Shown: positions 47,617 to 59,945 of the stretch, one piece after another
Position numbering within the stretch: the first letter of the stretch is position 1
How the letters are laid out: every line of letters begins with the position of its first letter
From: Embiotoca jacksoni
Taxonomy: Eukaryota > Chordata > Actinopteri > Embiotocidae
Assembly: GCA_022577435.1 (NCBI GenBank)
Contig: JAKOON010000013.1
Coordinates: forward strand, 471,001-535,000
Reading direction: 5' to 3'
Length of the DNA stretch: 64,000 nucleotides
Translations under genes and position numbers: made by a program
Notes under the pieces: model-generated
Told to the model about the DNA's origin: nothing
What the model saw: only the letters and a program-made list of their open reading frames with translations
Database searches by the model: none

Positions 47617-47673
<57 letters not shown>
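47617..47673. repeat. (CA)n microsatellite
   Basis: CA run of 57 bases. Confidence 0.96.
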
Positions 47674-47675
<2 letters not shown>

Positions 47676-48189
47676 CGGTGATGCTGAGAGTGCAGGTTCC
47701 TCTGTCTAACATCGAACTTTGCGTCCACGGCGATTAGCCAGCTAACAGGATTACCCTCGTCCCCATCTCTCCATCCATATGTTCCATCATTCGTTATCCT
47801 CTCTTCCACCAAGTGGAAATATATAACGAGGTGTTTAAATGGTAAAAAAAAAGTTCACGAACAACTTTCATTGCAAAAAAAAAAAAAAAAAAAAAGTTTC
47901 CAGTAACATGATGAGGCAGTTATATTGGACCCATCGGCTGTGTTGGTATTAAAGCATTAAACCTGTGGTATTAAACTTGTGTCCCGAACTACACAGTATG
48001 TTTATTGTGACAGAAATGGTGGAAGTGGAGGAATCCTCAGAAACACCTACTGACATACTAAACCAAGGAGAGAAAGAGCAAGTCGGCGCTTTGCCTTCCG
48101 AACTCTGAGCAACAAGATAGAAAAAACTGCATCTCCAGATAAGAAGATGCATCAACGTCATCCTCGAAACCTGGTTAATCTTCAGCCAT

Positions 48190-48345
48190 GTTCAGACTAC
48201 TTTCCCAAATTAGATTTTTGTGAAGTCCAGATTTTATCCAGATTGATTTTTGAAAGTCTGAACGGCCAAAAAACACAAATGTAATGCAATTTTTGAAATA
48301 AAAACCACATTTGCAGGTGGTTTGAAATGCGATTGGAAATCGTAT
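48190..48345 (+). repeat. CCAGATT dispersed repeat, copy 2
   Basis: Opposite orientation to the copy at 43262-43440, same order of shared blocks. Confidence 0.6.
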
Positions 48346-48904
48346 TTCTGCAGATGCGTCTCAGTCCGGACGCTCGGCTGGCTCAGATCGCATTTCTTGC
48401 GTCAGTAACTTGTATGAGAAAACTATCGACTCCAAAACCTGACCGGCGCCGAGCCGGTTCGACCTTCACGTGCGTCGCTTCTGCTTCATCCCGGTTTGGC
48501 AAATCACAAATTGGCACGTGCAGGTAATGCCGACTTGAATCGACGCCTCGCGAGGCCACTTCACAAAAAAAAAATACCAGTTGTACCGACAGCATTGTGA
48601 AGAATATGGACTAATAAACACATATTTCACATGACTTCATTTGGCTGAATCCAAACGGACTGGACTTTCTCTGCCAATGCTGAAAAGCTGCGAAAAGGCA
48701 AAATTAAAAGTTTAGCGGCGCGTCTGACGGAGATTTCAGCACCACACCTGCCACCTCATATGTCGCCTGCTCTCTGGTGAAGTGGCTTTATCTGCCATTT
48801 CCACTTTCAGCATGTGCACAGCAGACAATGTGATTTATTGTCTTGTATAAACAGGAAATGATGCTGCTCCTTCATTTCTAATATTTGATCAAATTCTATT
48901 TTAA

Positions 48905-49215
48905 TTATATAGCGACGAATCACAACACAGGTGATATCAAGGTACTGAACACAGTAAAGTCCTTACAGCAGAACTTTACAGCATCATACAGAGAAACCCA
49001 ACAATTCAACAATTCACACGTAAGCTTGGAGGAAAAAAACTCCACTTTAAGGGAGAAAAACCTCCAACAGAGGGAAGGAAAAACCTCCGACGGGACCAGG
49101 CTCAGAGATGGCCACCATCTGTAACGTTGGTGTGAGGGGAGAGCAGACAGAGAAAAGAACAGCATAGAGACCCAAGAGATGAACTGTTGGTACTCGCAGA
49201 ACAAAGACATCTGTA
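48905..49215. repeat. fish-type dispersed repeat relic
   Basis: AAGTCCTTACAGCAGAACTT, AACCTCCAACAGAGGGAAGG and GGACCAGGCTCAGAGATGGC, followed by CACCATCTG, resemble a repeat widespread in teleosts (usual form: ...CAGAACCAGGCTCAG..GGGCGGCCATCTG). Recognised from memory only. Confidence 0.45.
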
Positions 49216-52117
49216 ATATTCACATTATCTTCACGATATATCTCCATAAGACTTACAAAAGGCAAACTCTTTCATTTCAGGAAGGAAACATCTACAGAAG
49301 CTCTTCTGAGGTCTTTGAAAATGATTCTTCTGTATTAACCTGCAGCGCAAAACCCGATTTATTCAGATTTGTTGTTTTCTCTTTACATCTCTACGACGGA
49401 GGAGTTCGGGAGCAGATGAAAGGTTGGCTAGACGGATTAAAAGGCAGCGCCGCGTTGCCGCGCTGCCTCAACCCGGTGGTCGATATCCTAACAGAGACAA
49501 ATCAAACGCCCCCCGATGTCCAGGAGCCCGGGGCAATTTAACACATTTCAAAGTGCTTGGATCTCAAACCCTTTGCAGAAGGCACGAGCAACCTCCTTTT
49601 AACTGATGCCCGGCAGCAACGGTCCGCCGAGCGCCAGATTAATTCTCCCCATCCACAAAGGGTGCTGATACTCCAGCAGGTACCGTGCTCGCAGGTTCCT
49701 AACCTGTTGATACGCATTTTTTTTCCCAGGTCTCCCGCTGCCTTTTGTTCTTCTCTTCAGAGTCAGAAAAGCTCGAGCCTACCTTGTTAAATCCACCCCG
49801 CTGCTGTACAGGGAGAACTTTGAAGTAGAAAAACGACCTACGTTCAGGTTCCTCGGGGCAGTCTGGGGCGGAAGGAAACTGTAGGCGTCCGTAGACGCTG
49901 CTTTCTACAGCTCTGATTTTATGTAGGAATATAGAATATATATATAAATGGGCAGCCAGACAGCCCAATTTAAACCGACGTCGACTAAAACCTCCGCTTA
50001 AATGCTTCCTCGACGTTCTGGATACTATCCCGGAGCAAATGAAATACGAGTATAGCGTGTTGATACTAGATTGAGGGATGCTCACCGCAGCGGACTGGAA
50101 AATATTTAAGATTATAGGAGCTTTAATGGAACCTAATTTACTTTGAATCTATCCTGAGAGGCGCCAGCATCCTCCGAAATCACCAACCCCCTTCCTATCC
50201 CCCCTTTTTAAAAGCAGAGAAGAACGGAGCAAGATGTGATGGACTCAGCCATCTGAAGGCAGAAAAATCACCCAGCCTAAAGGTGTCATTCGTAACTGCC
50301 CTCATACCTCCCACATGGCTGTGTAGGAGAGAAACAGCTCACATATCTATGGATCATACGATGACAAATTCTCCAACAACCCACGCTGCCGTTGCAGTAT
50401 TGACACGGTTGGCAGCGTGTACGGTGTCGGAGATTGATGAGTTGAAGCTCAACTGATTTATAGAAGTGACATAATGCACCCTGCAGATTTCTCTCTTTTT
50501 TTTTGGTCTTCCTCAAAGCTTTCCTATCTGTTCTGGGGAGAAATCATGTGGAAGAAAAAAAATATCTTTGCTTCATAGACAACAGCTTAATAAGCATGAC
50601 ATTTCCCTGACAGCAATTAGTGCTCCCCCTTCATGTCATGTTGTACAGCAGAGATTAATCTCATCATTATTCTGTAACGGCTACTATCAACAAATTCCTG
50701 TCAACTTGATGGCAGATAATTGCTTTTATATATATGTATGCTTTTATATATATATAAATAAATAAATATATTTGAGTTTCAGGTGTTTCTGATGGATGTT
50801 AACATTTCTGTAAAATGACCAGTTTATGGATTCAGCTGAAACAGAAGCAGAGACGCTACAATCTAATGTTTTATACTAATAGCACAGACGTTTTTACAGA
50901 TTTTAGTCATAAAAAAAAAACCTACATTTGACATTTTTTTGTGTTTTTACATTAATAACATTTCTCTTGTTAAACATGAAGTCAAAACAAAAGGTCACTA
51001 TTTTTAAGATACTGACATTTACTAAGAAATAATAAAAAAAAAAAAAAAAAAAAAAATGCAATGATTACATTGAAGTTAAGAAAATAATAAGATAAATACT
51101 TGTTTCAGCAAGAAATTGCCATTTTAAGATAAAAAAAAAAAAAAAAAAAGTTAAAAAATGAATGCAAAGCTCCTCAAACTTGCAGATCTGTTCCCCTGGT
51201 GAACTTTAGCTTTGTTCAGACACCGTTATACACCCTTTGGATCGTTTCTGTTGCAGCTGCTGGTCATTAAGTGGAGCCCGTTCTGGTCAGCATGCGTCAG
51301 TGGGACTCTAACCCCCCCGAGGCCTCCATGTGCGGAGCGCGTACTGAGTAAGAACACTTGCAAAGCACATTTACTCTGCTTTCTCCGGGGCTTTATCACC
51401 TCAGTCAAGCTCACTTTGAACCATACTTTGTTAAACATATGTTCAAATCCAGTTCCTATTTTTAAATTCACGGACTTAATGACCCGGGAGGTCTGAGCGT
51501 TAAAAAAAAAAAAAAAAAGAAAGGTTGCGGTGTGTAACCAGAAGAGCAGTTTAAGAGCTTAGAGTCACGACCTGGTTGTGTGTCTAACAGTCTGGAGTGC
51601 ATTCAGGCAGACAAAGTAAAACAAAATAAATAATATGCAAAATGAAGCCTTTTGGGGAGCAACACAAAACACCAAACAATCCCAATTTGAGAGGTTTCTA
51701 ATCCACAGCAGCCTAATTTATCAGATTAGCAGAAAAAAAGGCAAACAAACAGCCTCCAAATCCTTCATCAGACTGAGAAAAAACACTTTGTCAACAATTA
51801 GGGCTGATTTGTAAGGCATTCGCAGACACACTCGACTGTCCGCACGTTGTGTAGCCTCATTAATGCTGCGTACGTCGGGGTTTTAATATGTCAGAGCAAA
51901 GCCAAGAACAAAGCATGAGGTAAAGTCACAAAAGCTTATTCCTTCTGGCATTAAATCTCCACGGGAACTTCGCTACAAATAAAAACCTTTTGTTGCACTT
52001 GTTTATGTCTCAAAGAAAAAAGCTGTACATGTCATCATGTAAATGTAAAACATTTAGAGGGTGTTAGTTGTGAAGTGAAGGTGTTGCAGCATCCCTGAAA
52101 GCACAGATGCATCCAAA

Positions 52118-52120
<3 letters not shown>

Positions 52121-52194
<74 letters not shown>
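52121..52194. repeat. (TG)37 microsatellite
   Basis: Uninterrupted TG run. Confidence 0.97.
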
Positions 52195-52195
<1 letters not shown>

Positions 52196-52388
52196 TTAAA
52201 GAGAGTGTTTAATGATTTAAGAAGCTGCAGAGCCCGAGACCGCCTTTGATGTTGCTGAAGGTTGCTGTCGGAGTGGAAACGCAGGTGTGAGGCAGACGTC
52301 TGTTTGTCTTTTAGTAAAGAAGAAGCTCACGAATGGAAAAAAAAAAACAATTACGCAAATACATGCAACATGAGAACAACATAGAATT

Positions 52389-52749
52389 TATATAAAAGTG
52401 TTCGTAGCTTCAGGTCTGAAAAATGGTTCCGATGCAGAAGTGTCTTCAGCTGCAATACCAGCGAGTGCCACTAGAGGTCGGCTCCAAAAAGCCTCCGGCT
52501 CCATAGACTCCCATTCAACTTCTCTCATCAAATCCAAAGTGAATAAAATGTGTCCATCAGTTATCTCGGTGTTGTTAGCTAAAGTCACTCCTTCTTATTA
52601 GTTTTCTGGAGGTCCATCTGAAAATAATCCCTCATTCATTAGAAAAGAAGATTCAAAAAGCTGTGTTTTTCGTCCAAATATGGTCACTTCCTGCTCCGAA
52701 CCGCGCTGAACTAGCAAGATGGCACCCGTCCAAAATCCGAACTGGAGGC
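52389..52749 (-). repeat. family A repeat, copy 8
   Basis: Long 3' end plus the most complete 5' end, with GCCTCCAGTTCGGATTTTGG. An internal stretch containing the CCCGCCCACCGATAG block is deleted. Confidence 0.9.
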
Positions 52750-52935
52750 GTCTCATCTTCACTCCTATTTTTATTTTTTTTTTTAAAAAGCCTCGTCGTA
52801 CATAGACGTCTGCACGCCGACACACTCACACACATGTTGTGGTCAACCTGTGTGACTTGTTGGAATGAGTTGACTGAGTCTGACATATCAGTTTGACCCT
52901 GGGTTGACCAGGGTTCGTTGGTGTTGCGGCTACAA

Positions 52936-52936
<1 letters not shown>

Positions 52937-52994
<58 letters not shown>
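52937..52994. repeat. (TG)29 microsatellite
   Basis: Uninterrupted TG run, just beyond family A copy 8. Confidence 0.97.
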
Positions 52995-52998
<4 letters not shown>

Positions 52999-55900
52999 GT
53001 AGTGTAGTGTCAGGGCTAATGCAGCGTACAGTGACATTCTGATAAATCTCCAGGCAGCCTGCGCTCTGCCCTTTCACAGCTGCTGACTATGTTAATGGAG
53101 AGTGGAGATACAGGGTCTAGCAGGGTCTCTTTGTCAACCCCCCCCTCCCCCCCGCGCTCTGGAGACACTTACAGTAGAGATGGATTCGATATTTAAGTCA
53201 ATAACAGCTAGCAGTGCTACCTGAGGGTGGACGGCTCGGGGTTTTTACTTTGAATGCGTCCTGATAGAAAACAAATTTGTCCGATTGGATATTCTTGCAC
53301 TCTGGCCAAAAGTATCAGCGGTGTGCTGCTCAGAGGCTAAAACCGCCTCAGGAAACAAAGCCCATTTGCCACCAAAGTGAAGAATTATCACCACAGTATG
53401 TTTCTGTCTGGTCCCTGCTGCAAAATACTGAACTCACAAGTCAGCTTAGCTAGTTGAAAAGAAGAGTTAAAAAAAAATACATAAAATTATAAATGCTTCT
53501 TGTGGATGTCTCTGGCTTCGCAGGCATCAAAGCCGGCGCTCCTATCATCATCATTTATACCTCTCCAAATGTCAAATGTCTCTTCTGTTCTCCTATTCTC
53601 TTTATTGTTCTGCTCTCTAGGTCTTTTGATGAAAAAAAATAAGGTTTGCTTGATTTCTCGGTGCACACGTACAGTTTACGTGTAGTATGAATAGTTGATG
53701 GTGTTTTTTGGCAACCGTCAGCTGCAGCTAGGTATTGATGACTACACAAGCTCACTTGACATCCATATCTTGGCTAATGAGTGCAGAGTCAATCAATACC
53801 ATCTGTACCAAAAGAAAATACCACAGCTTCAATGAATAACAGATTTATCACAGTATTATCACTACGTCCAAGTCACATATCTGTTGCCTGAAAGATAAAT
53901 AACCCCCTAAAACCCTCAACCCAGTTTGTGTCCCTCATGTATTAGCGGAGGCCCCGTTCACATCTGACATTAACATGCATCCTGGATAATCAGATCACAA
54001 GTGGAAAGCTGAAAGTACATCAGGGCACAAGTGACATTATCGTGCCTCTCGAGTGACCACTTGTGAGTGGATCTCATTTAACCCGCTCTATATGCAAATT
54101 AAGACGTACGTCACGTAAATAAACCAGGCAACAACGAGCAGAGAAAGGCAAGAAGAACAGGGTGGAACAAAATGAGACATCGTTGTTCGTTCTACCCACA
54201 TTTTATTTTACTGTGCCATCAATTCGAAATATGATGCGTTTCAATATTTGCAAATTTGGGAACACTAAATATTGTAATTCACAACCTGAACCACCAGGGT
54301 CGACCCGACAATGTCAAAATCAGGCTGAGGTTATTTAATCATTATAGTTGGTTTGAGAGGGTTGGTCCCTGCGCCGCGGTATATAAATTAACTGTGCGAG
54401 GGGGCGGGGCCTTTTCCACAGCTATGGGTCTGATGTGTGTCAGAAAGTACACCGAAAACCACCGAAAAAGAAGTAAACAAAAGACCCAGACGAGGCTGAG
54501 GTAAACTGACAGCCTGAGTTTTTCCTCAGTAAACAGCTGATTTAGAGCCACCAGCTCGGTTTGCAGTAAATCTCTTCTGCTTGCTGTACAGCTCCGCTGC
54601 GCTCAGCACAATCACACAGGATACTTTTTTCCTATTTCTATTGCTTATTCAGAAGACTTCAATTGAGTGGGTGGTTCTTCAATGTGGCCCAAGATTCATT
54701 TCTGTTCACACTGCCAAAATGTGGTTTGAGCAGATAGATTCTCCGATGCGTCTTGTTCACACCTTCTCTTTGAGGTGACCACGTGTTAATGCCAGGTGTT
54801 AACTTGGGGCCATATATTTTACAGAACTAAACTGCCATGTCTCCCAAGACTTTAACACTTGTTACAGGTTTGAAGGTATGCTGAGGATGCTTAAAGATTC
54901 CTCAGTAGTCATTAGTTAGTTAGTAGTTCCCAGAATGGGAGGACACTGAAGTAGAGGAAGAGGAGATGAGAGGATGAAGAAAGCAGGTTGACTCAGTGGG
55001 ATTCAGGTGAAGCCTCCATTACAGGCTTTGGTATTGTGATATATTAAATAATGCAGGACGTACCGGAGACAAACATCATCTTTCTTTGCTTGAGAAAGAC
55101 AAGCCAAAATTTTAAAAGCCATAATTATCCGTTGGATGTTCTTTCTTATTGTTATTTTTCATTATCTTCGACATAACGAGACAATGTTTTTCGTGTCATA
55201 CAAAATGTAAAAGGAGAATTTATTTAGCAAAGATCTTTCCACAGATCATGAAAAGAAGTAAAAAGAAAAAAAGACTATTTCCTTTTTTTTATTTTTTTTT
55301 TTAATTGTGGATTCAATATTCTTTGATCCAGACCGACAGAAACACTTTTATATTGTGATGAGAGTTTTGCTAAACGACCGTCTGGGTTTCTGAAGGATCA
55401 CTGAGGATTTATCTTTCCGAAAAACAGACGCCAAGCTCGACTGTGACTCGACTGTAATAATAATTCATGAAACTGAGGCTCAAGCCGCTACAACTGATTC
55501 GAAGAAAGAAGTGAGTAGGTTTATTCTGTGACAAAGAATTTGTTTTTTACAGCTACATGAGGCAAAGGCTAGTCATACATGGCTAACGGCAAATCAAATT
55601 TTCTTTACACATGATCAAGGTCCAATGGCTCGAGCTAAAAAACCCACCTCTCTTGTTCAAATTATCTCGTGCGTGTCGGGGCGATGAGAAAATGTCTGCA
55701 TGGATTTAACCTTAATGTATATAAATGATCCTTCCAACCAAATGGAGGAGAGAATTGTAGCTGCAAGCAACCCAATGTCCAACCTTGCCTGACGTATCAA
55801 TAAAAAAAAAAGTAATTAGTCACCGTGCAGCATCCGCAGAGAGAAAAGAGAGGACAAGGTAAAGGAGCAAAACAAGGTAAGATTTAAGGACATGCTGAGA

Positions 55901-57399
55901 GAGCAGAGAAGGAAAATGGAGGGGAAAGAGTGAGGAGAAAAGATAAGAGGAGAGAAGATAATGAAACCTGGGTGAAAAGGAAGGTGAAGAAGAGGTGAAA
56001 GAGGCAGATCAGAGAGAGGCAACAGAAATAGAGGTGAAATGGAAAAGACAAAAGAAGGAGAGAAGAGGAAGGAAAATGAGAAAAGAACCTGACGAGGAGG
56101 AAAAGAGAGGTAGAAAGTTGCAGAGTGGAAGATGATGAATTATTAACAGATATTATCATATTGTGAATATGAAAATTTCATCCGACCCCTTGAGTGTTTT
56201 ACAAAACATGCTCTTGATATTCTTTTGACTCACAGTCAGCCTTGGAACAGACTGATTTTCCATCAGGTTTTATGGCTCATGATAATAACATAATTCGTCA
56301 GCGTACATCCGTGCAGCAATGTACAACTAGAATTTTGCTGTTCTGATTCGATTGTAGGAAAAACAACTTACTTTATGTTTTTCTTTGACTTTACTTGTTC
56401 GACTGAGGAAAAAATAGGTTGAGGAGATGACAGAAAAAAAATAAGGAAATTGCTTTAATGATTTTACAGAGAATGGACTCTTTATGAAAGGATGGAAAAT
56501 GAAAAAGTCGGGCCACAACAGAGATTCAGAGAGATTCAAATTGAACTTGTGGATTACGACAAATGAAGCCGTAACAATTTAGCAAGCTAAATTAGCTCAT
56601 TAAATAAATTTAAAACAAAAACTCTTTATGACCAAAATTACAATGCATTAATTTTGCCATCTGTGAAAACGTTACCAAACAGCTCGTGAACTCAAAGGTC
56701 TCCGAAGATTTTGAGGTCCAACTTTGAGAGGCAGCCGCCTATCACAATATGCAAATCAATTAAATCCGAGTCGACTTCAAACACATTCACTTTATGATTT
56801 TCTTGGTTTTTATACTTTGCACACTTTAAAACGGGCAAATCTGTAGTTCACATAAGAAACTCAGTTCTTAAGCCTTCGAACCACAGTTTGAGTTTTAATT
56901 ATTCAGATTTCACAACAAATAAAGAAAAGCAGAACAGTAACTGTATATTATACTGTGTTCATAAAGCCTGGCGCACTATTTGACTTTTGAAAGATTGTTT
57001 TCTCTCCAGGGAAAGTTAACATTGGTATGATTAAAGTTTTTTTTGTTTTTTTTTACTTTTGTCCTCTGTATGTGGCAGCCTCATTAAAACTGCTTTCTGC
57101 AAAAATCACACCACAGTGTTACCAGTTACGCAACACCACAGCTGACAGCAGAATTGTTGTGTTATTAATAAGCTTCTCTGCAACAATAAATCAAGTTAAA
57201 ATATTGTTTCGCAGGCCTTGTTGTATTTGTAAGACTCATATTGTGTGAAGTCTAAACCTCAATACATTCCCAATAATGTGGAAGCACAGATACACGAGAT
57301 GAATGTTTTACCCTTTTCTCAATGGGAAAGGTAAATATAAAGAAAATACATCTTCTTACACAGTTGGGTGAAATTTTTAATGAGCAAATGAATTACTGA
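52995..57399. other. non-coding region
   Basis: Apart from the TIR element at 53950-54811, this is unique-looking AT-rich sequence with a purine-rich block (55830-56120). No exon seen. Confidence 0.4.
53950..54811. mobile_element. TIR-bounded non-autonomous DNA element (862 bp)
   Basis: The left end GGCCCCGTTCACATCTGACA then TTAACATGC pairs with the complement of the right end, GGCCCCAAGTTAACACCTGG then CATTAACACG. Near both ends are ATCAGATCACAAGTGG and GACCACTTGTGAGTGGATCT blocks typical of fish MITEs. No transposase frame. A GC box and TATATAAA lie inside (54368-54416). Confidence 0.65.
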
Positions 57400-57433
57400 G
57401 TTATAGCTACAAATGTGTTTCGTGAGTTCATAA

Positions 57434-57446
57434 TGACCTTTGACCT
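57434..57446 (-). promoter_or_regulatory. perfect DR1 nuclear-receptor motif within the repeat
   Basis: The minus strand reads AGGTCAAAGGTCA, the exact DR1 consensus bound by HNF4, COUP-TF and RXR heterodimers. Occupancy is inferred. Confidence 0.4.
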
Positions 57447-57778
57447 TCAAAATCAAATCAGTTCCTTTTCAAATCCAACTGAATGTTTTTGGCCAAATTT
57501 GGAGAAAACTTCTCAAAGCATTCTTGCGATATCATGTTCTCAATAGATAGACGTGAGGTCACTGTGACCCTTGACCTTTGACTTTTAAGCACCGAAATAC
57601 AATTCGGTATTGATCGAGTCGGATTCAACGTTTGTGCCAAATTTTAAGACGTTTTTTTTTTTTTTTTCAGGCATTTTTGAAATATCTAATCTAATCAATT
57701 CATTTTTGAGTCCGAGTAAAGATTTGAAATTCTCCCGAGGCGTTCCTGACATGGTACAGATAGATGGGCGGCACGGCC

Positions 57779-57791
57779 GGTCACAGTGACC
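57779..57791. promoter_or_regulatory. perfect estrogen-response palindrome core within the repeat
   Basis: GGTCACAGTGACC is an exact GGTCAnnnTGACC palindrome. A near copy, AGGTCACTGTGACCC, lies at 57556-57570. Function is inferred only. Confidence 0.4.
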
Positions 57792-58559
57792 TTTAACCTC
57801 CAAGATCTACTCAGTTCATCTTTAGGACCAAGTTAACGTTTGTGCCAAATTGGAAAGAATTGGTCCGAGGCGTTGACACATCCAAGACGGATGGACGGAC
57901 AACGTGTAAAACATAACGTCGCGGAGGCTAGCATGCTAGCATTGCCTCGCTGAAGCTTGAACTCTCAACTGCTGAAAAAGTTTCGTGATTCTGAATGTAA
58001 TCCAACTTTTTTCTTTCTTTCGTGACTTCTGAACCGAAACATCACTCTTCTTTTCTCACAAGTTGAATCCCATAAAGGTAAACACACACCAGCTTCTGCT
58101 ATTTGAAACACCTTTGACTTCCTCTGCTGCTTCACGTGGCTTCCTGAAACATTTATGGAGTGTGTTTTCACCTGCGAATGTTTCTCTCTCTGCCAACGCG
58201 TCTTCCTCTCACCCTCGCTCTCACCTCACATCCGCTCGGTGGATGTTGCGACGGCTGTCGACGGTTCTGCATCTGTACTTGCGTACGTACACCCTTGTTG
58301 TTTATTTAACAGCACACGCATACCTTTCGAAAGGTGAGCGGAGGCACCGTGAATAAGAGTTTATCTGCACCGCTGCAGGAAGCTGCATCGCAACATTTTA
58401 CATTTTTCTTTGGGTTTCACCTTTATAAACTTTATAAACCTGATCAGACCTCAGTAACAAGTCAAAGCAGCATAAATGTATCATTTATTACTGATTTATT
58501 TTTCCACTTACTACCTGCAGAAACATCTTCAAGACGATGATGTTTGGGGTCTTTTGAGC

Positions 58560-59295
58560 ATCATACACCTCGCACAGGCAAACCAGCTAGAGTTGGTCAG
58601 ACCCCAGCCGGTGCCCTAGTAGCACTCACGATCTGTCCTCTTTAGCCAGAACCAACTTGATGCTTTCTCAGCTGCCTCTGCGGTGTTGGAAGTGTTTCTG
58701 CTTCGTCTCTCTCCTGAGAGTCCAAGTGCAGAGTTTCCCCCGCAGAGCGACTGGCCAACACCACTCGGCCTCTTCGGCAGTTGTTCTTCACCTCGTCATA
58801 CTTTACTCTTTCCCTTCTCTTTGGCCTCCTTCCATCTGTCCGTCCCACGGCGCTGTGAACTCAAGCGCAAGAGTGCGCTTTGATGAGTCAGACCGCAGCA
58901 CAATATCAGGCCTCAGCGAAGTCTCTGTGAATTGGGGAGGAAACTGCAGCTGCTTTCCAAGGTCTGCTTCCAGCTTCCCCTCCAGCGCTGTACAGAGCGG
59001 CCAGTTTGCCCTGCTGAGGTTCTGCTGTTGGTTTTCCTCCCTCTTTCATGAAGTGGATGGTGTTCCAGATGTCGATGGTACTCGCGGACGGTCTCTGCAA
59101 TTGTTCAGAGGACCCGGTCATGCTGCCACAGATAACGACTAATTGCAATGGCCGCATGCTCTGGGTATGTTCCAGCATGGCAGTTTTTGCCTGCAAGGCA
59201 TAACAGTACCGGTTGGATGGACGAGGAGGGACGTCATAAACTGCCTGGATGAGGAACTTGATGTGATGTGGATTCATCTTCCCGAGATTATTCAT
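58560..59295 (-). mobile_element. decayed non-LTR retrotransposon, C-terminal ORF2-like fragment
   Basis: Minus-strand frames, broken by frameshifts and stops, read FLIQAVYDVPPRPSN, AMLEHTQS, EGGKPTAEPQQGKL and, in another frame, GQSLCGGNSALG, then NTAEAAEKASSWFWLKR. These resemble the tail of reverse-transcriptase polyproteins common in fish (FLIxAVYDxLPSPxN; TLEHILS; GFAGRSL; EAAEKASRWLW). No intact polymerase region is present. Clade not assigned. Confidence 0.55.
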
Positions 59296-59724
59296 TAAGA
59301 GACATATTTAGCTGCATCACATGCAAATGTCATGACTGGAAAACTCTGGATTCTAAGTTTCCCCCAAGTCGACGTGAATGAGTCTTTTTTTTATTTATCT
59401 TTAATGCCGGGAAAATGCAAATGTTGATCAAACACCCAAGACCCCAGTTTGTAATTCAGGAGTTATACATTTTGGAGTCTGAAAGTTCAGCCCGAGATGA
59501 GTCAAGTAATGCTACTTCAGCTGTTTCCTCAGAGTTCACAAAATATAAATATATAGAAATATAAAATCTGTGCAGTGCTACTTTAAAATCATATCGTTGG
59601 TAGGTCTCTAATTAGTATTTTGTTTCTGGTATGTTCACATGTTCACATTATATTGACCCTAAGCAGTAAATAAGGATTGAGTGGGCTGCAGGGGAAAAAA
59701 AACAAGTCAAATTTGACCCTATCA

Positions 59725-59945
59725 GACATTTGTGTTAAATTTTGCCGTAATTACTGCACGAGTTCTTGAGTTATGGACACAAACATGTTTCTTAAAAGTC
59801 ACAGAGACCTTTGACAACAACAATCACTTCATCCTCGAGTCCAAATGAGCGTTTGTGCCAAATCTGAAGAAAATAGGACGCCCGGCTGGATGGATGGACA
59901 ACAGGAAAACAAAGTGCCTCCGGCTGCAACTGTCGCCGGCGCACG
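59725..59945. repeat. TGACCTTTGACC-type repeat, second locus (single unit)
   Basis: GAGTTATGGACACAAACATG, GAGACCTTTGACAA, AATGAGCGTTTGTGCCAAAT, GGATGGATGGACAACAGG and GCCTCCGGCTGCAACTGTCG follow the same order as at 57.4-57.9 kb. The nuclear-receptor motifs are degraded here. Confidence 0.65.

Larger units (their letters stand above)
47011..52388. other. non-coding region
   Basis: CA runs, the second CCAGATT repeat copy, a CCAGGCTCAGAGATGG-type relic, poly-A tracts (51029-51056, 51131-51149) and a GT run (52121-52194). Nothing coding is recognised. Confidence 0.4.
57400..57930. repeat. teleost-type TGACCTTTGACC tandem repeat (three diverged units)
   Basis: Units begin near 57434, 57572 and 57786, each with TGACC(T/C)TT..ACC, then AATC..ATCAGTTC, then AACGTTTGTGCCAAATT, then GAGGCGTT. 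It ends GGATGGACGGACAACGTGTA, then AACATAACG and CGGAGGCTAG. I know this pattern as a common fish repeat. Confidence 0.7.

Noticed and set aside
49424..49606. 60-residue basic frame (MARRIKRQRR...)
   Set aside because: No homology recognised, no splice context, region looks like degraded repeat.
54256..54504. 82-residue open frame in the 54-kb region
   Set aside because: Sits inside the TIR-bounded element and shows no domain or splice context.
58657..59142. 161-residue plus-strand frame
   Set aside because: It is the antisense shadow of the decayed retrotransposon.
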